In this document: one piece after another, positions 14,718-22,911 of the stretch
How positions within the stretch are numbered: position 1 is the stretch's first letter
Layout of the letters: every line of letters starts with the position of its first letter
Assembly: GCA_036563805.1 (NCBI GenBank)
Contig: DATCLS010000011.1
Coordinates: forward strand, 1 to 35,168
DNA from: DATCLS01 sp036563805
Lineage (GTDB): Bacteria > Actinomycetota > Acidimicrobiia > Acidimicrobiales > VFJN01
Length of the DNA: 35,168 nucleotides
Direction: 5' to 3'
Made by a program: the position numbers and the translations under genes
Notes under the pieces: model-generated
What the model was told of the DNA's origin: nothing
The model's database searches: none
What the model saw: only the letters and a program-made list of their open reading frames with translations

Positions 14718-15392
14718 TCAGCGACCGCGCCCCGAGCGGTGCCCGAGCCGGAGCCGGGGCCAGAGTCGGCGGCGGGTGTGGTCGGCCGGGTGGGCGACCA
14801 GGGGCGGCGCCCCGTCGTCGCGGACGTAGAGGCGGAGCTCGTCGCTGCGACCGCCGGGCAGGGCGACCGTGGCGGTCCGGCGCCACCGGGGCCGCACCCC
14901 GCACACGCAGGCGCTGGTGGTGACGCCGTAGGCGCAGCTCCAGCACCGGTCGAGCTCGCCGAGCAGCGCGTGCAGGCGGTCGTCTCCGGTCCGCCCGCCC
15001 ACGGGCTCGCCCACGAACGCGACCCGCTGGCCGCCGGCGGTGCCGAAGCGGTCGACGGCGGCCGCGCCCCAGTCCTCGGTGCGCGTGGGCCACACGAGCA
15101 GCAGGGTGCGGTCGGCGTGGCGCTCGACCGCCGACTCGTCGCCCACCCGCACCGGGTACCACGGCGCCACGCCTGCGAACCACCGGTTGTCGGGCGACGG
15201 CGGCGGGGCGACGTCGTACGCCACGACGTCGACGCCCCGGTCGCGCAGCAAGCGGGCCCAGTAGCCGGTTCCGGCCCCGACCTCGACGACCCCGCGGGGC
15301 GAGGCCTCGGCGACGGCCCGCAGCGCCGCCTCGGACGGCAGCGCGAACGCGTAGCTGGCGGTCCAGCCCGATCCGGCCATCGGCCAGGTCAT
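14718..15392 (-). CDS. Class I SAM-dependent methyltransferase-like protein
   Basis: 224 residues from ATG 15392. SAM-binding motif I is clear as VVEVGAGTGYWARLLRDRG, followed by VVAYDVAPPPS (acidic residue ending strand 2). Later segments include LLLVWPTRTEDWGAAA and, after it, a Cys-bearing stretch (CWSCAYGVTTSACVCGV) that might hold a metal or be structural. The C-terminal tail is Arg-rich. The target is unknown. A TACGGT box (complement of 15399-15404) ends 6 nt before the ATG and there is no ribosome site, suggesting a leaderless transcript. Convergent with the small basic gene; 162 bp of very GC-rich DNA separates the stops, with no gene in it. Confidence 0.82.
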   Translation of the reverse strand: MTWPMAGSGWTASYAFALPSEAALRAVAEASPRGVVEVGAGTGYWARLLRDRGVDVVAYDVAPPPSPDNRWFAGVAPWYPVRVGDESAVERHADRTLLLVWPTRTEDWGAAAVDRFGTAGGQRVAFVGEPVGGRTGDDRLHALLGELDRCWSCAYGVTTSACVCGVRPRWRRTATVALPGGRSDELRLYVRDDGAPPLVAHPADHTRRRLWPRLRLGHRSGRGR

Positions 15393-15470
15393 GCTCGCAC
15401 CGTAGCGACCCGGCCACCGCCCGCTGCCCGGCGGAGGCGGGCCCGCCCGTCGACCCGGCGACCCTGGCGA

Positions 15471-15491
15471 TAAAGTAAGCGAGCCCTTACT
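15471..15491 (+). promoter_or_regulatory. Promoter/operator of the leader ORF-LLM unit
   Basis: TAAAGT (15471-15476) overlaps a perfect dyad AGTAAG (15474-15479) / CTTACT (15486-15491) with a 6-bp centre. The TAAAGTAAGCGAG half matches 11 of 13 bases of TATAGTGAGCGAG at 24183. Typical shape of a TetR-type operator over a -10 box. Confidence 0.6.
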
Positions 15492-15537
15492 CGTTCTGAG
15501 GCCGCCGGAAGCGCGTGCCGGCGCCCAAGGGGGGATC

Positions 15538-15633
15538 ATGCCGACCGACGCGGATGACGACATCCACCTCGGCGCGAACCAGGAGCTCTTGCCCCGGAAC
15601 CAGGTCCGGGTCCTGACCGGGGAGGGCCGATGA
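15538..15633 (+). CDS. 31-codon leader ORF coupled to the LLM gene
   Basis: ATG 15538 follows AAGGGGGG at 15528-15535. The frame encodes 31 residues starting MPTDADDDIHLG and ending VLTGEGR, and its stop overlaps the LLM start as ATGA (15630-15633). A ribosome site, an in-frame start, and a four-base overlap together suggest a translated small ORF that couples to the LLM gene. The peptide is acidic at its N-terminus and matches nothing I recognise. It may be a true small protein, a regulatory leader, or chance. Confidence 0.5.
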   Translation: MPTDADDDIHLGANQELLPRNQVRVLTGEGR

Positions 15634-16661
15634 CCGACCACGCGGGCACGAGCCCGGCGCCCACGGCCCCCGCTTGCGCGAAGCCCCGCGGCATCCGGCT
15701 CGGGTTCACCGTCGGCGACTACCCGCGCCCGCCCGCTGGCGACGCCGGGCTGTTCGACACGGTGGTGGCGCAGGCTCAGGCGGCCGAGCGGGCCGGGTTC
15801 GACTCGTTCTGGGTGCCCGACCACCTCATGCAGACCCCCGCCGTGGCTCCCAAGGAAGAGCCGATGTTCGAGTGCTACACGACGCTGGGGGCTCTGGCCG
15901 CGCTGACCTCGACGCTCAGGCTCGGCGCCTTCGTCGGCTGCGCCGCCTACCGCCACCCCGGCCTGGTGGCCAAGGCCGTGACGACGCTGGACGTGATCTC
16001 GCACGGCCGGGCCGTGTTCGGCATCGGCGCGGGCTGGTACGGCGAGGAGCACCACGCCTACGGCTACGAGCTGGGCACGGTCGCCGACCGGTTCGGGCGG
16101 CTGGTCGACACGCTGGAGATCGTCCGGGCGCTGCTGGCCGACGGCGAGGCGACGTACGCCGGCCGCCACTACCGGGTCGACGGGGCACTGAACTCGCCCG
16201 GGCCCCTCCAGCCCGGCGGCCCGCCGATCCTCGTCGGGGGCTCGGGCGAGAAGCAGACGCTGCGGCTGGTGGCCGAGTACGCCGACATCTGCAACGTGAC
16301 CGGCTCCCCCAACGACCTGCGCCGGCTCATGGGCGTGCTCGACGCCCACTGCGAGGCGGTGGGCCGCGACCCGGTGGAGATCTGCCGCACGTTCACGTCG
16401 ATCGTGGTCGTGCGGGACACCGAGGCCGAGGCCCGGGCGGCGGTGCCGGCGGCCTACCGGCGGGCCGAGCCGACCGAGGTGGCGCGCAACCTGGCCGCCC
16501 ACACCGGCCCGATCGCCGGGACCCGCGATCAGGTCGTCGAGCTGCTGCGGGCCCACCTCGACGCCGGCCTCGACGGCGTCGTGCTGTCGTGCGTGGCCCA
16601 GGACCGCCACCCCGACTACGTCGAGATGCTGGGCGAGCTGGCCCGGGAGGCGCTGGCCTAG
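15630..16661 (+). CDS. LLM-class F420-dependent oxidoreductase
   Basis: 343 residues of luciferase-like TIM barrel: IRLGFTVGDYP (strand 1), AERAGFDSFWVPDHL, LTSTLRLGAFVGC, KAVTTLDVISHGRAVFGIGAGW and PPILVGGSGEKQTLRLVAEYAD. This pattern is typical of actinobacterial F420-dependent enzymes; F420 is reduced or oxidised with an organic substrate that cannot be predicted. GGGGAGGG just before ATG 15630 is the ribosome site. Its operator-like promoter is shared with the amidohydrolase at 24218, so a common regulator is likely. Convergent with the DUF7144-type gene. Confidence 0.9.
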   Translation: MTDHAGTSPAPTAPACAKPRGIRLGFTVGDYPRPPAGDAGLFDTVVAQAQAAERAGFDSFWVPDHLMQTPAVAPKEEPMFECYTTLGALAALTSTLRLGAFVGCAAYRHPGLVAKAVTTLDVISHGRAVFGIGAGWYGEEHHAYGYELGTVADRFGRLVDTLEIVRALLADGEATYAGRHYRVDGALNSPGPLQPGGPPILVGGSGEKQTLRLVAEYADICNVTGSPNDLRRLMGVLDAHCEAVGRDPVEICRTFTSIVVVRDTEAEARAAVPAAYRRAEPTEVARNLAAHTGPIAGTRDQVVELLRAHLDAGLDGVVLSCVAQDRHPDYVEMLGELAREALA

Positions 16662-16679
16662 CCGCCGCTCAGCCGGAGG

Positions 16680-16714
16680 CCGGGGCTCGGCCCCGGGTCG
16701 GGCGGCACCGCCCG
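16680..16714. terminator. Two adjacent hairpins between convergent genes
   Basis: CCGGGGC-TCG-GCCCCGG (16680-16696) is followed at once by CGGGCGG-CA-CCGCCCG (16699-16714) in the 69-bp gap between the LLM and membrane-protein stop codons. Likely bidirectional terminator. Confidence 0.55.
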
Positions 16715-16730
16715 CTCGCCGGAGATCACC

Positions 16731-17168
16731 TCACGCCAACGCGCGCCCGTGGGCCGTCAACGCGTAGATCACGAACGCGTCGATGGCGATGATCGTCAGC
16801 GCCCACACCGGATAGGCCGGCATGTACAGGAAGTTGGCGATGATGCTGAGCCCCGCCAACGTCACGGCCAGGGCCCGGGCCAGGATGTTGCCGGTGAAGA
16901 GGCCGAACCCGGCCAGCACCACCACGATCCCGAGGACGAGGTGCACCCAGCCCCACGTCGACAGGTCGAGGTAGAGGTCGCCCTCGTTGGTCCACACCAC
17001 CCACTGGTCGTTGACGACGGCGACGAGCCCGTGGATGGCGTTCAGCGCCCCCACGATGATCATCATCACCGCCGCGAACACGATCCACCCGCTCCATCCG
17101 GAGCGATCCTCGCGGAGCCCGCCTTCGTACACGGCCCCCTGCGACCCGCCCGCGATATCGGTCGCCAT
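16731..17168 (-). CDS. DUF7144-type four-helix membrane protein
   Basis: 145 residues from ATG 17168, with AGGAGG about 9 nt upstream. Four hydrophobic helices are visible: GWIVFAAVMMIIVGALNAIHG, VHLVLGIVVVLAGFGLFTG, ALAVTLAGLSIIANFLYMP and WALTIIAIDAFVIYAL. The pattern, including the conserved WTNEGDLYLDLSTWGWVHL loop, matches small actinobacterial membrane proteins (DUF7144) that often sit among stress genes; no function is established. Upstream there are overlapping CG-rich palindromes (17193-17217) and one TCACCC-N5-GGGTGA element, so it may share control with the small gene at 7184 and aqpZ. Confidence 0.8.
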   Translation of the reverse strand: MATDIAGGSQGAVYEGGLREDRSGWSGWIVFAAVMMIIVGALNAIHGLVAVVNDQWVVWTNEGDLYLDLSTWGWVHLVLGIVVVLAGFGLFTGNILARALAVTLAGLSIIANFLYMPAYPVWALTIIAIDAFVIYALTAHGRALA

Positions 17169-17192
17169 GGCTGCCACCTCCTGGCTGCAGAT

Positions 17193-17217
17193 CGACCGCG
17201 GTCGACGGCGTCGACCG
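17193..17217. promoter_or_regulatory. Overlapping palindromes in the DUF7144 gene leader
   Basis: CGACCGCGGTCG (17193-17204) is a perfect 12-bp palindrome. CGGTCGAC (17199-17206) and GTCGACCG (17210-17217) form a second, overlapping dyad with a GGC centre. Either a protein site or alternative RNA hairpins 25-50 nt before the start. Confidence 0.4.
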
Positions 17218-17253
17218 ACGGTCCGACCCTCAGCCGCGGGCGGGCGGCGGTCA

Positions 17254-17270
17254 TCACCCGGCGGGGGTGA
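17254..17270. promoter_or_regulatory. TCACCC-N5-GGGTGA element between the DUF7144 gene and bioA
   Basis: TCACCC (17254-17259), GGCGG, GGGTGA (17265-17270): perfect arms. The centre is 94 bp from the DUF7144 start and 49 bp from the bioA start, so either or both genes could be controlled. Confidence 0.6.
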
Positions 17271-17310
17271 ATGCCCGGGCGCCACCGGCCGGCCGGTAGC
17301 GTCCCCGCCG

Positions 17311-18663
17311 ATGGACAGCGCGGCGGCAAGCGCGACGGCGAGCCCGGCCGAGAGCCCGCTCGAGGGCGCGCTGGAGGGCGCAGTCGACGGCGAGGAGCTG
17401 GTCGCCCTCGACCGGGCGCACGTCTGGCACCCCTACGGCCCGATGCCGGGCACGATGGACCCGCTGGTCGTGGAGTCCGCCCAGGGGGTGCGCCTGCGGC
17501 TGGCCGACGGACGCGAGCTGATCGACGGGATGTCGTCGTGGTGGTCGGCCATCCACGGCTACCGCCACCCGCTGCTCGATCGAGCGCTGGCCGAGCAGGC
17601 CGGCCGCATGAGCCACGTGATGTTCGGGGGCCTGACCCACGAGCCCGCGGTCCGACTCGCCACCCGACTCGTGGAGATCACCCCGGAACCGCTCCAGCAC
17701 GTGTTCCTGTGCGACTCGGGCTCGGTGTCGGTGGAGGTGGCGATCAAGATGGCGCTCCAGCACTGGCGCTCGCTCGGCCGGCCCGAGAAGCGCCGCCTGC
17801 TGACCTGGCGGGGCGGCTACCACGGCGACACGTTCGCCGCCATGAGCGTGTGCGACCCGGAGGGCGGGATGCACAGCCTGTGGGCCGGGGTGCTGCCCGA
17901 GCAGGTCTTCGCGGATGAGCCGCCGCCCGGGTTCGACGCCGGCGTGGACGCCGGCTACGCCGCCCACCTGGCCGAGCTGGTCGAGCGGCACGCCGGCGAG
18001 CTGGCGGCGGTGATCGTCGAGCCGGTCGTCCAGGGCGCCGGCGGGATGCGGTTCCACGACCCCGGCTACCTGCGGGTGCTGCGCGACCTCACGCGCACCC
18101 ACGACGTGCTGCTGATTTTCGACGAGATCGCCACCGGCTTCGGACGGACCGGTGCCCTGTTCGCGGCCGAGCACGCCGGGGTCAGCCCCGATGTGATGTG
18201 CGTGGGCAAGTCGCTGACCGGCGGATATCTGACCATGGCCGCCGCCCTGTGCACCTCCCGGGTGGCCGAGGGCATCTCGCAGGGCGAGGTGCCGGTGCTG
18301 GCCCACGGCCCGACGTTCATGGGCAACCCGCTGGCCGCGGCGGTGGCCAGGGCGTCGATCGACCTGCTGCTCGGCCAGGACTGGCGGGGCGCGGTGAAGG
18401 CGATCGAGCAGGAGCTGGCCGACGGGCTGGCCCCGGCCGCCGAGCTTCCCGGCGTGGCCGACGTGCGGGTGCTGGGAGCCATCGGCGTCGTGCAGCTCGA
18501 CCACCCGGTGGACGTGGCGGCTGCCACCCGGGCGGCCGTGGACGCCGGCGTGTGGCTGCGGCCGTTCCGCGACCTCGTGTACACGATGCCGCCCTACGTC
18601 AGCGAGGCCGACGACGTGCGGGCCATCGCCGCCGCCGTGCGGGCCGCCGCCGCAGCCGGATAG
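17311..18663 (+). CDS. bioA: Adenosylmethionine-8-amino-7-oxononanoate aminotransferase
   Basis: 450 residues. BioA converts 7-keto-8-aminopelargonate to 7,8-diaminopelargonate in biotin synthesis, using S-adenosylmethionine as amino donor and PLP. Diagnostic segments are HVWHPYGPMPG, SSWWSAIHGYRHP, GRMSHVMFGGLTHEPA, CDSGSVSVEVAIKMALQ, the PLP-aspartate IFDEIATGFGRTG and the Schiff-base Lys in CVGKSLTGGY. The first 35 residues are an Ala/Ser/Glu-rich extension with a small repeat (LEGALEGAVDG). TAGCGT (17297-17302) ends 8 nt before ATG, with no ribosome site, so it is probably leaderless. No other bio gene is in the window. Confidence 0.95.
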   Translation: MDSAAASATASPAESPLEGALEGAVDGEELVALDRAHVWHPYGPMPGTMDPLVVESAQGVRLRLADGRELIDGMSSWWSAIHGYRHPLLDRALAEQAGRMSHVMFGGLTHEPAVRLATRLVEITPEPLQHVFLCDSGSVSVEVAIKMALQHWRSLGRPEKRRLLTWRGGYHGDTFAAMSVCDPEGGMHSLWAGVLPEQVFADEPPPGFDAGVDAGYAAHLAELVERHAGELAAVIVEPVVQGAGGMRFHDPGYLRVLRDLTRTHDVLLIFDEIATGFGRTGALFAAEHAGVSPDVMCVGKSLTGGYLTMAAALCTSRVAEGISQGEVPVLAHGPTFMGNPLAAAVARASIDLLLGQDWRGAVKAIEQELADGLAPAAELPGVADVRVLGAIGVVQLDHPVDVAAATRAAVDAGVWLRPFRDLVYTMPPYVSEADDVRAIAAAVRAAAAAG

Positions 18664-18780
18664 GCGCCGGACCGACGGTCTCCGGAGGTCCACGAAGGGC
18701 CGTGAAGAGGCCGACGAGCCCGGCCTCCGACGGTTCGCGGAGCCCGGCCCGACGGGCCGCGTCCGCCCAACTGAATATCT

Positions 18781-18786
18781 TATGAT
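18781..18786 (+). promoter_or_regulatory. -10 box of a leaderless SDR gene
   Basis: TATGAT ends 6 nt before ATG 18793, in a local AT-rich patch (CTGAATATCTTATGATC) that stands out from the surrounding GC-rich DNA. Confidence 0.6.
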
Positions 18787-18792
18787 CGCCCG

Positions 18793-19602
18793 ATGACCAC
18801 GCCGACACTCGAAGGGCGGCGCGTCCTGGTCGTCGGGGCGTCCGCGGGCATCGGCCGGGCCTTCGCCGTGCGGGCCGTGCGGGCCGGCGCCAAGGTGGCG
18901 ATGGTGGCACGCCGGGCCGACCGGCTGGCCGAGCTGGTGGCCGAGGCCGGCGGCGGCGAGGCCATCGCGGCCGACCTGCGCCAGCCCGACGACTGCGCCC
19001 ACATCGGCGCGGCCGTGGCCGCCGCCCTGGGCCGGCTCGACGTCGTGCTCGTGACCGCCGGGGCGTCGAGCCTGACCTGGATCGACGAGGCGACGGCCGA
19101 CGACTGGCAGCTCGCCGTCACCACCAACCTCATCGGGGTCAACCTCACCATCCGCAGCCTGCTGCCGATCCTCGAGCCCGGCGCCATCGTGCTGGCCTGC
19201 TCGTCCGAGTCCGTCGGCCAGCCCCGGGCCGGGCTGGTCACCTACGCGGCCAGCAAGGCGGCGCTGGAGGAGTCGCTCCGGGGCTGGCGGGTCGAGAAGC
19301 CCGGGATCCGCTTCGGCTGCCTGACGATCGGGGCCACGTTCCCCACCGAGTTCGGCACGTCGTGGGACCCGGTCAAGCTCGGCCGGGCCCTCGAGACGTG
19401 GGCGCTCCACGGCCTGGCCAAGGCCGAGCTGATGGACACCGACCACGTCGCCGAGGTGCTGGTCGGCACGCTGGGCGTGGCCGCCGCCTACCCGGGCGTC
19501 GGCATCGAGCAGCTCACGATCCGCTCGCCCGCCGGCACCACCAGCCAGACGGAGGGGGACGTGACCGCGGCCATGTCCGGGGGCTCCGAGGGCTCGAGCT
19601 AG
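18793..19602 (+). CDS. SDR family NAD(P)-dependent oxidoreductase
   Basis: 269 residues. Cofactor motif GASAGIGRAF (residues 15-24), a basic pair after strand 2 (ARRADR) suggesting NADP(H), TAGAS in place of the usual NNAG, catalytic Ser in CSSESVG and Y-x3-K as YAASK. It has an atypical C-terminal half (WALHGLAKAELMDTDHVAEVLVG) and a Gly/Ser tail. Substrate unknown. It sits between bioA and the acetolactate-synthase-like gene, in the same orientation, with its own leaderless promoter. Confidence 0.9.
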   Translation: MTTPTLEGRRVLVVGASAGIGRAFAVRAVRAGAKVAMVARRADRLAELVAEAGGGEAIAADLRQPDDCAHIGAAVAAALGRLDVVLVTAGASSLTWIDEATADDWQLAVTTNLIGVNLTIRSLLPILEPGAIVLACSSESVGQPRAGLVTYAASKAALEESLRGWRVEKPGIRFGCLTIGATFPTEFGTSWDPVKLGRALETWALHGLAKAELMDTDHVAEVLVGTLGVAAAYPGVGIEQLTIRSPAGTTSQTEGDVTAAMSGGSEGSS

Positions 19603-19689
19603 GCCCGCCGGTCGGTCCGGGTCCCCTGAGAAGGTCGGGCCGGATGCCGGTCGGGCCCCGGTCGCGCCGGGCCCCGGTAGGGTCGGGCC

Positions 19690-21438
19690 ATGGCCGCCGA
19701 CCCCGGTGCCGAGCCCGACGGAGGAGCCGCGCCCGGAGACGGCGCCGGGTCGGACGGGAGCGACGGCCCGGACGGCGCAGCCGCGTCGGGCGGGACCGTC
19801 GCCCGCCTGATCGTCCGCTGCCTCGAGAACGAGGGGGTCACCCACGTGTTCGGGCTGCCCGGCGAGGAGAACATCCACCTCGTCGAGGCCCTCGACGACT
19901 CGTCGATCCGCTACGTGCTGGTGCGCCACGAGCAGGCGGCGGCGTTCATGGCCGAGGTGCACGGGCGCCTGACCGGCCGACCCGGGGTGTGCTCGGCCAC
20001 GCTCGGGCCCGGCGCCATCAACCTGCTGCTGGGGGTGGCCGACGCCACCACCAACTCGACCCCGGTCGTCGCCCTGTCGGCCCAGGTGGGGATGGACCGC
20101 CGGTTCAAGGAGTCCCACCAGGGCGTCGACCTGGTGGGGATGTTCGCGCCGGTGACCAAGTGGGCGGAGCTGGTGGCCACGCCGGACGCCGTGCCCGAGA
20201 TGATCCGCAAGGCGTTCAAGCTGGCCCGGACCGAGCGGCCCGGCGCCGTCTACCTGGCCGTGCCCGAGGACGTCGAGACGGCCCCGGCGCCGGCCGGCGC
20301 CCGGCCGCTGGTCGTCAACACGCCCCGCCCCGACGAGCCGGCCGCCGACCAGCTGCGGCGGGCGGCCGCGGTCCTGCGCGCCGCCCGCAACCCGATCGTG
20401 CTCGCCGGCCACGGCGCGGCCCGGGGCGGCGCCCACGACGCCGTGCGCTACTTCGCCGAGACGCTCGGCATCCCGGTCGCCACCACGTTCCACGGCAAGG
20501 GCGTCATCCCCGACGACCACCCGCAGGCCCTGGGCGCCGTCGGCTTCATGCGCCACGACTACGTGAACTTCGGCTTCGACGAGGCCGACGTGATCGTCGC
20601 CGTCGGCTACGAGCTGCAGGAGTTCGACCCGGTCCGCATCAACCCGGGCTGCGACAAGAAGATCGTCCACATCCACCGGTTTCCGGCCGAGGTCGACCTC
20701 CACTACGAGGTTGAGGTGGGCCTGCAGTCGGACATCGGGCGCACGCTGCGGGCGCTGGCCGACGCGGTCGGGCGGCGCTTCGACCCCGACCCGGGCGAGC
20801 AGAGGATCCGGGAGATGCTCGCCGGCGAGCTGGAGCGGGGGCGGGCCGACGACCGCTTCCCCCTCGCCCCGGCCCGGATCGTGGCCGACACCCGCGCCGC
20901 CCTGGAGCGCGACGACATCGTCCTGGTCGACACGGGCGCGCTGAAGATGTGGATGGCCCGGCTCTACCCCACCTACGTGCCCAACACGTGCCTGATCTCC
21001 AACGGCCTGTCGACCATGGCCTGGACGGTGCCGGGCGCCATCGGCGCCAAGATCGCCCGGCCCGACGCCCGGGTGCTGGTGGCCACCGGCGACGGCGCCT
21101 TCCTCATGAACTCGCAGGAGATCGAGACGGCCCTGCGGGAGCGGATCCCGTTCGTGGTGCTGGTCTGGGTCGACGGCGAGTACGGGCTGATCGAGTGGAA
21201 GATGGAGCTCGAGCTGGGCCACAGCACGCACACCGCGTTCGGGAACCCCGACTTCGTGGCCTACGCCGAGAGCTTCGGCGCCCGCGGCTACCGCATCGGG
21301 GCGGCCGGCGAGCTCCTGCCGACGCTGCGCCGGGCCCTGGCCGACGACACCGTGTCGGTGATCGCCTGCCCGGTCGACTACGCGGCCAACCTGCAGCTCA
21401 CCGAACAGCTCGGCGAGCTGGACGAGTCGCTGTCCTGA
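19690..21438 (+). CDS. Thiamine-diphosphate enzyme, acetolactate synthase large-subunit-like
   Basis: 582 residues. A 35-residue Gly/Asp/Ala leader precedes the TPP-enzyme fold: N-terminal PYR domain with ENEGVTHVFGLPGEENI and the catalytic Glu in VRHEQAAAFMAE; a central domain; and a C-terminal PP domain with the TPP/Mg motif GDGAFLMNSQEIETA followed by VDGEYG. It most resembles the AlsS-type catabolic acetolactate synthases (HQGVDLVGMFAPVTKW; VAVGYELQEFDP), which condense two pyruvates without needing a regulatory subunit; no ilvN lies nearby. Relatives act on other 2-oxoacids, so the exact reaction is uncertain. TAGGGT (19678-19683) ends 6 nt before ATG: a likely leaderless start. Confidence 0.85.
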   Translation: MAADPGAEPDGGAAPGDGAGSDGSDGPDGAAASGGTVARLIVRCLENEGVTHVFGLPGEENIHLVEALDDSSIRYVLVRHEQAAAFMAEVHGRLTGRPGVCSATLGPGAINLLLGVADATTNSTPVVALSAQVGMDRRFKESHQGVDLVGMFAPVTKWAELVATPDAVPEMIRKAFKLARTERPGAVYLAVPEDVETAPAPAGARPLVVNTPRPDEPAADQLRRAAAVLRAARNPIVLAGHGAARGGAHDAVRYFAETLGIPVATTFHGKGVIPDDHPQALGAVGFMRHDYVNFGFDEADVIVAVGYELQEFDPVRINPGCDKKIVHIHRFPAEVDLHYEVEVGLQSDIGRTLRALADAVGRRFDPDPGEQRIREMLAGELERGRADDRFPLAPARIVADTRAALERDDIVLVDTGALKMWMARLYPTYVPNTCLISNGLSTMAWTVPGAIGAKIARPDARVLVATGDGAFLMNSQEIETALRERIPFVVLVWVDGEYGLIEWKMELELGHSTHTAFGNPDFVAYAESFGARGYRIGAAGELLPTLRRALADDTVSVIACPVDYAANLQLTEQLGELDESLS

Positions 21439-21472
21439 GCGCCCGGCCGCCCCGGGCCGGCGCCCCGGGCGC
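21439..21472. terminator. Inverted repeat after the TPP-enzyme gene
   Basis: GCGCCCGG (21439-21446) and CCGGGCGC (21465-21472) pair across an 18-nt GC-rich loop directly after the stop, in the 111-bp gap before the convergent flavoprotein stop. Possible terminator. Confidence 0.4.
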
Positions 21473-21549
21473 GCGGCCGGACCGAGGGGCGCCGCCGGAC
21501 GGTTCGGCCGTCGTCGAACGGCGCGACCGGCCCCGCGGGGCGCCGCCGG

Positions 21550-22911
21550 TCACGCCAGCTGCTCGAGCCCGGCGAGGTAGGCCTCGGCGTAGGTGGGGAA
21601 CTGGGCGACGCCGTCGAGCAGCACGTCGAGCGGCACCTCGGCCCGCACCGCCAGGGCGGCCTGGTGGATCCACTCGCTGGCCAGCGGCGCCACAGCCCAG
21701 GCCCCGAGGAGCACGCCACGGGCCCGGTCGGCGACCAGGCCCAGCTCGCCCCGTGGGTCGCGCTCGTAGGTCCACGGCCGGGCCAGGGCGTCGGGGATGG
21801 ACACGGTGGCGGTGGCCACGTCGTGGCCCTGCTCCCGGGCCTGAGCCGCGGTCAGGCCGACGGCGGCGATCTCGGGGTCGGAGAACACGACCCGGGGGAT
21901 GCCGCGGTACTGCGCCCGCCGGTCGCGCCCGAGGATGTTGTCGGCCACGATCCGAGCCTGGTACTTGGCCACGTGGGTGAAGAGGGCGACGCCGGTGACG
22001 TCGCCGACCGCCCACAGGCCCGGCGCCACCCGGCACCGGTCGTCGACCGCCAGGCCCCGCTCCCCCGGTTCGACGCCCACGGTCTCGAGCCCCAGGCCGC
22101 TGGTGCGGGGCCGGCGCCCGGCGCCGATGACGACGACGTCGGTGTCGACGGTCGACCCGTCGTCGAGGGTGACCCGGGTGCCGCCGGCCTGGCGGGCCAC
22201 GGCCGCCACCCGCCGGCCCACCCGCACGTCGACGCCGTCGTCGGCCAGCGCGGCGGCGATCAGCTCGCCGACGCGCGGGTCCTCGCGGTTGATGAGCCGG
22301 TCGGCCGACTGCACGAGCGTCACCTGCGCCCCGACCCGGGACAAGAACTGGCCCAGCTCCAGCCCGACGGGCCCGCCGCCGACCACGACCGCCCGGCCCG
22401 GGACGTCGCGGAGCTGGGTGGCCTCGCGGTTGGTCCACACCTCGGCCTCGTCGAGGCCGTCGATGGGCGGGCGGGTCGGGTCGGACCCGGTGGCCAGCAC
22501 CACGTGGTCGGCCGTGAGCCGCCGGTCGCCGACCTCGACGACGCCCGGCCCGGCCAGGCGGGCCGAGCCCTTGAGGACGAGCGCCCCCTGGTCCTCGTAG
22601 CCCGCCACCTGCTTGCTGTCGTCGAGGTGGCGGGTCATCTCGTCGCGGAAGGCGACGAGGCCCGCCCAGTCGAGCTCGGGCCGGCCCACGCCCGGCGCCC
22701 GGTCGGCCTCGCTGCGGGCCTCGGGCGGGCGCAGCAGCGTCTTGGTCGGGATGCAGGCCCAGTAGCCGCACTCGCCCCCGATCAGCTCGCGCTCGACGAC
22801 CGCCACCCGTTTGCCGGCGGCGAGCAGGCGGGAGGCCACCACCTCGCCGCCGGGGCCCATGCCGACCACCACCACATCGACCGCGTCGTCGGCCACATCG
22901 TCGGCGCTCAC
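21550..22911 (-). CDS. Pyridine nucleotide-disulfide oxidoreductase family flavoprotein
   Basis: 453 residues from GTG 22911. FAD motif VVVGMGPGGEVVASRL, a redox Cys pair in GGECGYWACIPTKTLL (C-x4-C), the NAD(P) motif VVVGGGPVGLELGQFL, the second FAD segment GLWAVGDVTG, and the C-terminal dimerisation domain. The fold is that of lipoamide dehydrogenase and mercuric reductase. The usual C-terminal His-x4-Glu active-site dyad is not intact: the segment reads GVAQFPTYAEAYL, keeping Glu but with Gln where the catalytic His (HAHPT-x2-E) is expected. A classical lipoamide reductase role is therefore doubtful. It is divergent from the acyl-CoA dehydrogenase with only 40 bp between starts, and probably leaderless (TACGCT 8 nt upstream). 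Confidence 0.88.
   Translation of the reverse strand: MSADDVADDAVDVVVVGMGPGGEVVASRLLAAGKRVAVVERELIGGECGYWACIPTKTLLRPPEARSEADRAPGVGRPELDWAGLVAFRDEMTRHLDDSKQVAGYEDQGALVLKGSARLAGPGVVEVGDRRLTADHVVLATGSDPTRPPIDGLDEAEVWTNREATQLRDVPGRAVVVGGGPVGLELGQFLSRVGAQVTLVQSADRLINREDPRVGELIAAALADDGVDVRVGRRVAAVARQAGGTRVTLDDGSTVDTDVVVIGAGRRPRTSGLGLETVGVEPGERGLAVDDRCRVAPGLWAVGDVTGVALFTHVAKYQARIVADNILGRDRRAQYRGIPRVVFSDPEIAAVGLTAAQAREQGHDVATATVSIPDALARPWTYERDPRGELGLVADRARGVLLGAWAVAPLASEWIHQAALAVRAEVPLDVLLDGVAQFPTYAEAYLAGLEQLA

Noticed and set aside
17254..21231. Very long reverse open frame (over 1300 codons) opposite bioA, the SDR and the TPP enzyme
   Set aside because: Its His/Gly/Asp/Arg-rich sequence is the mirror of GC-biased codons in the three forward genes, all of which have clear family motifs.
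19690..21438. Biosynthetic acetolactate synthase IlvB
   Set aside because: Closer to AlsS-type enzymes, with no neighbouring small subunit; left as acetolactate-synthase-like.
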